A stretch of 23,038 bases of DNA, taken from assembly GCA_964200185.2 (NCBI GenBank), contig CAXNAD020000268.1, forward strand, positions 1 through 23,038, in the 5' to 3' direction. The notes beneath the pieces were generated by a model. The model did no database searches. It was not told the DNA's origin and worked only from the letters and a program-made list of their open reading frames with translations. Both the position numbers and the translations under genes were made by a program. Origin of the DNA: Choristocarpus tenellus KU-1152 (lineage: Eukaryota > Phaeophyceae). This document shows positions 11,801 through 20,100 of this stretch, in pieces; positions within the stretch are counted from its first letter, which is position 1, and the number at the start of each line of letters is the position of its first letter.

Positions 11801-14800
11801 TGTTGATCCCCTACACACACCTACAAAAATGCACTCTTTTAAATACTAAAAACGCATACGCAAGTACTCAGTTGGGATATGCATGATTGATGGGGCAAGT
11901 ACAGCTCAAAATCTCCTTGTCAAGAAATAGAGGGCTAGGGTACAGCAACCTGTCTCAACTCTGTCTGGCATTTATATTTTCGAGATCTGCCTAGGAGCAA
12001 GCATGTGGAGCTACAGGAGTACCAGTGACGATTTGCACCACTTTTTAACTTTGATGTAGAAAAACAGTGTCACACACACTTAAACGTTTTTGAGTGTTCA
12101 ACTTGTGTATGTATTACACTAGTGTTGCACAAGTACTGCATATTGACCAACAGGCAGTTCTCAAGGCCTCTTTAGATTCTACAGAGGTCGGATTCAGTCA
12201 GAGTTGAAACTCCAACTCTATTTATGCACTATTCTACAGCAAGGGGATTAATTACAGCGGTTCAGAGTATTACAGTGCATGTAGGGTACTCTAAAGTATG
12301 TTGTGAGTGAAAATATCTTAGAGGGTACGAATTTTGCCCTGTTTATCCATTTGGGGCTTGGTTTCCCAAGAGTTTTTAAGACGTTTTACCTACTCTGAAA
12401 CATTTCGGAGTAGGTAAAATGTACACGTCATGAAAAGGTGTGTCTGGAACAAGGACATTGACACTTTCTAACAAACACGATAGCCAAAACTACATCAAAA
12501 TCGCAACATTGGATTTTGACCCCTAAACGGACGCGACTCTACACTCTAAGATACTTTGACCCTTGTACAAGCACTGCACATGTATGCAACTCTCTGTACA
12601 TCAGGTTCCTCTATCAACCTCTTGCACTTGTACCCCTTTCCACAGACGCAGTGCAATGATGCCATCCTTGATTGCTGTGCTATCCTTGGAGAACCACGTC
12701 ACTGCCTGGGTATAGTGGCCAGTGCAAGGGGATTTTTTGGGGGAAGGATCAAAATACGTGGGGAGGTCAGTCTTAACAATCCTTTCTGGTACTACCATTT
12801 AGGCGCATATTACAACTGTTCGATTTATAAGATAACATGTGTTTTGCCTGGAGGCCACAGTATTCTTGCATGCAGCCCTTTGTTGTGATGGTGCGGGTGG
12901 ATTTGATTCCTTTCGCTCTTGTCCTGACCACAGTATTCCATATATATATATATACTTCAAGGTATTCAATTTGCATATAGTTTCACTGAATAATTGTTCT
13001 CTGGGAAACTGCAACATGGAAGCCTTGGTCCACACACATCCATCCTGTTTCACGTTCAATAGAGTAGGTCTCAAGATCTAACAGAAGTAGAAAGCATACC
13101 CTAGCCCTGAGGCCAAATTGACCATGTGAGTGTTTAGCCTTTGAAATGAGGAGTAAGAAATGAAAGACAATGCACCCTATCTACAATCAAGTACTCCAAC
13201 CTATACCATGACGCCCGGCATTCAACATGCGACTAAACATAAATATATATATATCAATTTAGGGTTGCGTGGATTGGCAAGACCCTCAAGGAACTGGGGG
13301 ATCATCTGGCCTTGCTGTGACATCAGACTGGCTCACAAAAACTTTAGAGATGCAGTCAGACGCGCGGTGCATATTGGTGGTCGAGAAGGACGGTATCTTC
13401 AACAGGCTACTCCAAGACGGCTTCTTCAATAGGTCAGCATCGCTGAGTAAGGAGTGGAGTGGATGCCCAATAATGCCAATGGACTCCTAAAGTTCTTTTG
13501 CTTGTACTATACTTCAATAGTATGTATTTCCTCCTCTTGTGCAGGTTTATTAGGGTGAAGTATGTAGTACTACTTAGGAGAATAAAGCTTTGGAACTTTA
13601 CATAGCTTGAAGCGGTCCATGAGAGTATAATTATATGACTCAGAGAACCTTCAATGTGATTACCTTACTTTTGTTGTTCGGGCTTGTTGTTAGGGCTGGT
13701 CCTACAAGACTAGTACTACATTGATCGTGTACCTGTCTCTCTCGTAAGAGATGTTGGTGGTATGTCGTGGTTTACAGCCATACGTTTATGCTTGATAACC
13801 TAAATAGTTCAACAGCTTTAATATTTTACACATTCCTAAGTTTAGGTCACATCCATTGCGTTACCCATTATATAGCTTGATCCATTAGTACATATCATTG
13901 GTGCATGTAGGAATAAGGCGTCTGCATTCACTCGATTGTGGATTTCAGGGGGACAAACTATGGTCATGCCGAGACAACATCGTCCACTCAATAGTATCGT
14001 TTCCAAGCAGTTTCTCATAATGAGTTAGAAGGTTGCTGATTGGGGCTGCAGGATGCATGGGTGAGACACAAGAAGACAAGACACATGCTCTAGAGCATTT
14101 TCAAAGTGCCCCTATCCATAGCACTATTTGTATATGTCTATGACTATGCAGTCTTGTTACCACCACAGAGTTCTCTGATGCTCGTAAGAACGAAACATCT
14201 ATTTCACCCAAAATATTTCTCCATTTTGTGGTGTGTGAATGACTTCCTCCTCTCCCTACAGTCCTACTCCCTCCCCCTTCCCCATTTTCCCCCTCCTCCC
14301 TCACAGAATACCGTCACTTATTTGCCTCCTTATATCCATCCAGTCCTGGGAACATGTTCAGTCCCACAGACAACTTGTACATCCCTTAATTTCATACTCA
14401 TTGCCTTCTTCCTTCCAAAGGATACCGTGCATACTGGTCACGGGTCAGGGGTTTCCACCGCTGGCCGTACGAGCTTGTGTCCACCGCCTAGCCAAGGCCT
14501 TTCAACTCCCAGTTTTTGGACTGAGTGACTGCAACCCGTTTGGTAAGAGGGTGGAAATAATTGTGCTGTGCATATTTGTCCAAGCAGTCGTCTGTCCTTT
14601 TCATGAGAGTAAGCAGTCCGCTACAGTACTACCAAGGCAGGGCCACACAAAAAGCAACAGGCAATTGAAGGCGGTAGATACATATGCAGCGGGGTATTGA
14701 AAATTTGGATTTTTTTGTTTACGACAGGATGCACGTTAGATTAGAAAGCTTGCGATCGCTTCGTGTGACCTCATCACATAATGGAGAGCATCGCCATCTC

Positions 14801-16595
14801 CAAACCGCCTCCATCCACTTTCTGTCAGTATTTGGGTTATTCCGTGTTCACAGGGGAAACAATGTACACCAAGAAACATTGTACAGAGCAGGAGAAGCGA
14901 CACTGATATATAAATGATGCCGCACTTTTGGTTGTGCTTGAAGTACCCCATATTATCTACGTACTCTGAGTACTTTGTGCATACTCAAGTACTCGGAGTA
15001 GAACAGATTTCCTCTGAGCAATTAATTTGCACACTGGAGTTCTATGTACGTAAGGCTGTACACCAAGTGTAAGCATAGCCAAAGGAAGATTTTTTTCTCA
15101 TCCCTATCAATTTCTTCCAATAGTTGTGCTTTAATTTTGTAATAACTTGCTGTGCTGTACCAGCACAGGAGCGCACTTTTTCGGTCTACCAGAAGAACTA
15201 TCTTCTTTGTGTTGGTTCCTTCAAACATAGAGAATGTACTCACATCTTTGAGATGCGGCTTATCAACTACAGTTTGTTGTCTCAAGTCAAGGGATTGGAG
15301 CAAGGAATAATACCCTCATACTAAATGTTGTCCTTCAAAGCGATCCGTTGTATGTGTGATAGTACCTGCCCAAAGGTAAGTATTGGTGCAAGAAAGTAAA
15401 GAAGTTTTCAAGTGCAAGGGTTTCAACACACTTTAGAGGAGGGGTGTATTGGGGGTAGGTTCTGTACCTTGTGCTAATCTGTATATAACTTCAACGAGAG
15501 GTCGCCCACCAAGCCTGTGGGTCGATTTGGTATATCTTCCTGGGCCTACAGAGCCATCCTGCACATACAAATTTAGTGGTACACTTTATTCCCTCCCTCC
15601 ACCTCTTTTGTCTTGTTGTTGTGCACTACCTTTTTTTCATGGGACATACGAACAAACAAGGGTTGGCACTCTTGCTGGTATACAAGTTGGGGTCAGTACG
15701 ACTTGGAGTGGATGCCTCTAAGTATGCTGTTCCTGACCTTCGGTGGTTGGGTCTTCGTCCCTCTCAACTGGACGACCTCCAACTCACTGATGAGGTGTGT
15801 GAGGAGCACGAAAGAAATAGAGACGTCTCTCTAGACCTCTCCAAGTCCAATTTACTCCCTGTATAACATTTTGAAGCTCCTCTACAATTTTCAAGAGTCA
15901 ACGAAATACTAGCGGTAACAATAATGAGATCCAGTGACAGTGAGTATTGCACGAAAAGCTAAAAGCAGCATTTATACCAATAGAGCGGCATGTATGTCGG
16001 ATTCGGGCAATGGGATGATTTCCCCCTGCTACCTATGCTGGTCCCTCAATACTGGCATCACTCTCATCAGGTTTAGGACCGATGTCCCCACAACTTTTTT
16101 GTTCAATAACAAAGGTTTTCCAGGACCTCAAGACAGTGGATTTGGCCAGGGCAAATTCTTTGTCAACCATGAGCTTCATTCTGAACAAACCAGAGGGTCA
16201 CTCCTATGGGAGGGAAGTGGACTACTGGAAAAGCACAATTACTCCTGGTGACGAAAAAAATGACCACAGAAGTTCATGTAGGCTTGCAAACGACCGACTC
16301 AACTCATGAACAGCGATCAATTTTGGCGTTCACGAGATTTGCTTACCCTCAAACCATAAATGAGCACCTATTGAGTCCTTACACTGTGTGGCACTTTCTG
16401 GTAGAGCCTTTTCTCCTTCACTGTGCAACATTCTCCTTTCGCCAAAATGGCTCATCTCCACCTTTGTTCAAATTGATTTTTCATGGCATCCATTCAGGCA
16501 GCAAGGTGGAGCTTGAGGCACTGTATTCACTGGGCATGGATGCTCTCTCCGGCCGGTTCCTTGAAACTGCCATCCTCCAACATGATCACATATAA
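8838..16595 (+). CDS. SPO11: SPO11 meiotic recombination endonuclease (TopoVI A family), ten exons
   Basis: SPO11 cuts DNA through a tyrosyl phosphodiester to start meiotic recombination in the nucleus, working with a TopoVIB-like partner. Exons: 8838-8983, 10147-10236, 10691-10730, 10848-10910, 12646-12765, 13263-13432, 14421-14542, 15661-15794, 16124-16247, 16498-16595; 1,107 nt, 368 residues, all phases consistent. The winged-helix catalytic block is VTQREVYYTF, with Tyr104 (second Tyr) as predicted nucleophile. Next comes GIVASARGFFGGRI. The Toprim domain has VVEKDGIFNRLLQDGFFNR (metal ligand Glu194), then IPCILVTGQGFPPLAVR and LSDCNPFG (Asp246, Asn248). PDLRWLGLRPSQLDDL and KVELEALYSLG complete the C-terminal core. 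Alignment from memory to human SPO11 is gap-free over the Tyr block and the following 33 residues, which fixes exons 3-5. Introns 2 and 4 use GC donors. Length is typical. The N-terminus is the least certain part (TATA-like tract near 8649; possible upstream exon). Which SPO11 paralogue it is remains open. Confidence 0.93.
9352..9441 (+). other. Possible 90-nt cassette exon in SPO11 intron 1
   Basis: A pyrimidine-rich tract ending in CACCTTAG at 9351 precedes a purine-rich open stretch followed by a GCAAGA at 9442. It is 90 nt long, enters and leaves in phase 2, and would insert 30 residues (core TKEKYGGGSEEAWTTSEDA) between exons 1 and 2 without changing the frame. The SPO11 alignment does not need it, so it would be optional or spurious. 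Confidence 0.25.
10237..10242 (+). other. SPO11: GC-type 5' splice site, SPO11 intron 2
   Basis: The exon ends AG and the intron begins GCAAGT, the classic GC-AG donor context. No GT nearby leaves the conserved frame intact: the phase-2 end joins the T at 10691 to make a Ser codon and continues into the conserved helix before the catalytic tyrosine. Confidence 0.72.
10911..10916 (+). other. SPO11: GC-type 5' splice site, SPO11 intron 4
   Basis: The exon ends FDNQ (CAG) and the intron begins GCAAGA. Joining to the acceptor at 12644-12645 gives FDNQTQCNDAILD, which matches the spacing of human SPO11 residue for residue with no gap. Using the later GT at 10919 would add residues and break the phase. 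Confidence 0.82.
10933..10960. repeat. 8-bp tandem repeat, about 3.5 copies
   Basis: The unit TAGAACTC is repeated three times and followed by a partial copy, 22 bp inside SPO11 intron 4. It is a minor tandem repeat with no known role. Confidence 0.85.
11332..11581 (+). mobile_element. MITE-like element, copy 1, in SPO11 intron 4
   Basis: This roughly 250-bp unit is repeated in inverted orientation at 12310-12560, at about 85 percent identity by eye. Shared blocks include CAATGTTGCGATTTTGATGT, TTGGCTAT and CAAGCCCCAAATGGA. Each unit has imperfect terminal inverted repeats of about 20 bp close to CAAAGTATCTTAGAGGGTA, and an internal palindrome around 11475-11502 (CCTAC...GTAGG). It has no coding capacity. 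I see no clear target-site duplication, so the family is unassigned. Confidence 0.72.
11629..11688 (-). other. Exon-like ORF between the inverted MITE copies
   Basis: On the minus strand an ATG opens a 20-codon frame (MARRTTLSPEYANMYSTYLK) that ends exactly at AAG followed by GTGAGA, a good donor. It lies in the spacer between the inverted copies, antisense to SPO11. No partner exon or family is recognised, so it may be a relic of a captured gene or chance. Confidence 0.15.
12310..12560 (-). mobile_element. MITE-like element, copy 2, inverted relative to copy 1
   Basis: Reverse complement of the unit at 11332-11581, with scattered substitutions and small indels spread along its length. It ends at GATACTTTGAC, only 85 bp before the acceptor of SPO11 exon 5. 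Together the two copies form 250-bp arms around a 728-bp spacer, so a transcript through this intron could fold back into a long imperfect duplex. It could equally be one larger foldback element spanning 11332-12560. Confidence 0.72.
12938..12953. repeat. AT dinucleotide microsatellite
   Basis: A short (TA)n run in SPO11 intron 5. A second one at about 13240-13254 lies just before the exon 6 acceptor and may contribute an AT-rich 3' splice region. Confidence 0.8.
14962..15000. repeat. Inverted repeat in SPO11 intron 7
   Basis: Arms TACTCTGAGTACTT (14962-14975) and AAGTACTCGGAGTA (14987-15000) pair at 13 of 14 positions around an 11-nt loop. Similar ACTCCGAGT-type palindromic pieces occur elsewhere in the window (near 3231 and 3937), perhaps a dispersed short motif. 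Confidence 0.6.
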
Positions 16596-17170
16596 TAGAT
16601 ATGTAGTGTGACCACAAAAGCAGCTGATGGTATTGTTGTCACCATGTGAAGAAGTCGATTCTTACACAACATTGCTGTACATTGTGTTAGTAGTACCTCT
16701 GCAACAAAAATGTTCGCACCATGTTGTTCTGTGGGAAGGAATCGTCCAACTTTTCATTGTAAAAGGCCCAATGAAGTCCTACACTCAAACACACTGACAA
16801 CCTCCGTAAGGCCCCCAGCAAACACTCATATACAAGGGTAGAGCACTATGTACAGTGAGCGGGTAAGTAATGAGTGACATTGATGCCTCCCTCTCTCCAT
16901 GAAGTTATGAGGCCACCTGGATCACAATTCACCATCTCAGCCTAGCTCAAGGCATTTTCAACGCTCTCTTGTGTTGCTCAAGACAAAAACATCTATTCTG
17001 GAATACCTCATATCCCATTGATACCGGGCTTGGAAATTCAAAAAATCTGTACACAAACAATATACTCTTACAGTAAGTACATCATGCACCCTTGATCTAT
17101 AGTCAACTATATACTGTAGATTGACTGCCCTTCCTGAACCACAGTAGTTGTCACATACTAGTACATGAAT
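16596..17170. other. Convergent intergenic region
   Basis: About 575 bp between the SPO11 stop and the stop of the minus-strand disordered-protein gene. It should contain both 3' ends. I see no gene, no obvious poly(A) signal on which to fix an end, and no clear repeat. Confidence 0.55.
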
Positions 17171-20100
17171 TTAGGGGCAGATAGAGGAAGCGGGCGATGG
17201 TGAGTGATAGATGGCCTCAAGTCTCTCATGATAGCCTGCCAATGCAGCCAATGGTGATACCCACTCTTGCTCGCTAGTCCCTGCCCGGTCCACCCAATCA
17301 CGACTACTCACTGAGCTCTTCCCCTCGTCCACCTCAAGATGGGAGACTGGTTCCTGTAGTACCAGATCCTCTGATTGTTGCATTGGTGGTGGCAAGGATC
17401 TCTTGATGTGATGGATCCTTTTCTGGGAAGTATATTCTCCAAGCAACTCCTGCAAATCCCCAGACGATGACTTGAGGTCATCAGGTCCTTCCTCCCAAGT
17501 GGATGAATGAGTCTGGAGATGCAACCTGTTGGACAGATGGAGGCTTCAAGTTGGTATTGCTTGTATGGAGTCTCAAAGTATCTGAGGGGGGGGTGGTGGC
17601 TATCCATTTGGGGCCTATTTTTCCATTTCGTGATTCTTGAGTGAATTTGGTTGCATGAGTCGGATGGATAATGTGAAGTGCACTTCTCCTAGTTGGGGCC
17701 CGAATGGACACCCTGGTGTACACCCCTTCCCCCCCAGATACATTGAGCCTGGAGGAGTAAGAGGAGCAGGGGTGTTAGTTGTAGACTAGAGTTTGGGAGG
17801 GTGGACAAAAGCAACCAGCACTTGACAGCAACAAAATGAACCTTCCCATCATACATGAACAATGCTGTTGGAGCACATTTCAGAGTTGTTTGCAGGAAGA
17901 GAAGTGTTGGTGATGAGTAAAACATGAACGGTACTGAAACATGGTGTATAAACCAGAAGTCCTGGGTGAAATGATATATCTCGCTAAAATCCAAGTATTC
18001 CCCATCATTACAATTATATTCTTGTTCTGATCCGTTTTCAAACGAGACCTATCAGTATAAATGTGTGCATGAGATAGTTTTAGTACAGATACACGGTAGC
18101 ATACCCATGTAAAACTTGGTCCCCTGCCTCACACTGACTATGGGGAGTGGGACTTGCCAGTTGAAATGCTTCCAACCGCAGTATTGCCCCTTGATGTGCA
18201 CTTGCGATAGCTAGTGAATACAAGGTGCACTAGGGGCACTATTTTTTTCATCATGTTTGGCTTTAAGGGATGAGGGGGTTACAACACCACAATGCAGACC
18301 ATCAATGCAGTAGTCATCTGTCGATCAATACCCACCCCTATGAACAAGGAAAAATACATCAATCTAAGTCACTTCAAAATATTATCTTGCGAGGGGTGTA
18401 GGCAAGTGTAGATATCTTGGTTCCACTCCAGGTGAATAAAGGCCACCACAAATGGTTTCCAAAAAAATCCCCTGCAGGAAAAATGATGAAGACACCCCAG
18501 TATTCCTATGCTCCCCTATATTGTGCATCTATTGTCAAACATTGAGATCCCACTCTTTTACTGGGTTAGACAGTCGAGGCAGACAGTCTCTTGATTGTCT
18601 GCACTGGTAGAACATTGGCATGTCAATTACTGACAAAATTAGAGGCTAGGGACCTCACCCAGCATAATCTGCGGGCCATCATTCCGCTAATTGTGCTCTC
18701 TCCCAAGCAGTCATCTCAATCTTTGTGTTTCCCCTTTAACCCGTCCCTGTACCCTCCTCTCACTCTATCTTTATCCTCCTACTGTGGGGAGCTGGGAAAG
18801 TGGTTCAGCCAGGATTCGATCCCACAACCTCTGATATTGTCTAGTATTGAGGTGCCACTGATTCACCAGGTCGGACAGTTACAACTGTAACAGACCTGGT
18901 GAATCAGTGGCATCTCAATTCTTGACATCTGGCAGAAAACGTAGTAACCAATTTGAAACACAACAGTAAGGACTACAGGGGGATCACTGGGTATCGTAGG
19001 TCAAAGTGCCTCACAACAGTTCTACTTCCAAGTCACAAGTGTGAATGGAGCTCCATTGCACTGTACAAGTATGGCTATTTAAGTGTGATTTCAGCTAGAT
19101 TTAACACATTCCATTTAGAATCAGTGCCGAAAGTAATCCATTTCAGATCTTCTTATACTGCATAGCTTTGTTCGGTTGGGTCTAGTCAACCTAATGTGTC
19201 CCACCTGTTGCTGAGTCTCTGGCCCTCACTATTGATGTCACCCCCAATGTAGTGGCTATCATGGTCATCGCTATCACCATAGCCTTTGTCACTCTGCCCA
19301 TCCTTACCACCACTGTCGATGCTTTCCTCCATCCCAAGCTCCGTCACACCCTGTACAAGAAGATCAAGGTCTTTCAGACTCAAAACTGATACTGCACTTT
19401 CCTCCTCGCCATCTGAAGTTCTGTAGTTGATGTCAGTAGTTGCAGAGCCCCTTGCATTGGACCCTACATGACCAATCCCTATCCCTAGCCTCCCACCACT
19501 GCAATCCTCAGCCTTAAGACTGTCAATCTTTGCAATACCCTGCTCTTCAACCCTGGGAGATGAACACTGGCTACTTGGCAACCTGCCACCCTCTTTACCC
19601 TCCTCTCGATCTCTTTTCCCTTTCCCACTGTATATGCCAAGCCTTTCAGCCATATCCTCAAGTTCTGACCACCGAGCATTGCTCCCTACACTGCTTCTCC
19701 TTCTAATATCACCACCCTCATCTTTGCCACTGGTGGAGCCCTTGTCTTGCAAGAAATCATTAACGTCCATGGCTATTGTGGAGGCCAGTCCCTTTCCACT
19801 GTCTCTGCTTGAGTGGACAGAGGCTGCATCTGGAGTAGACCTCACCATCGAAGATTCCCAGCTGGCTGTCATGTCAAAGGCCAGCTGAGATGTTGATCGA
19901 CTTGATATCATAGATGCTGAGTTCAGGGTAGATGCATATGCTGGGTTTTCAAAGTCAGAAGTGGAGACTTTTGGATAATACTTGGACCTTTCTTTTGCTT
20001 TCATCCGATGAGTCCTGCTGCTGCCCATGCTGCTACTATCCCCAAAGGCTGACTGATCGAGATGGGATTCATGGTCACTTTGCATAGCTTTGACCACTTT

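Larger units (their letters stand above)
17526..19204 (-). other. Large intron of the disordered-protein gene
   Basis: This 1.68-kb stretch has no supportable exon. It contains SINE-like tRNA-derived heads at 18600-18950 and a possible decayed MITE-like fragment at 17571-17640. If the third exon instead ends at the stop at 19186, most of this would be intergenic. Confidence 0.5.

Noticed and set aside
15795-15866. Read-through of SPO11 exon 8 to a stop at 15866
   Set aside because: Splicing at 15795 to 16124 restores the conserved LTDEDLKTV block and the C-terminal core, so the read-through is intronic.
18785-18872. A functional tRNA gene
   Set aside because: The D-arm, T-arm and box B resemble a tRNA, but no acceptor stem or proper anticodon stem-loop forms. 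A SINE head fits better.
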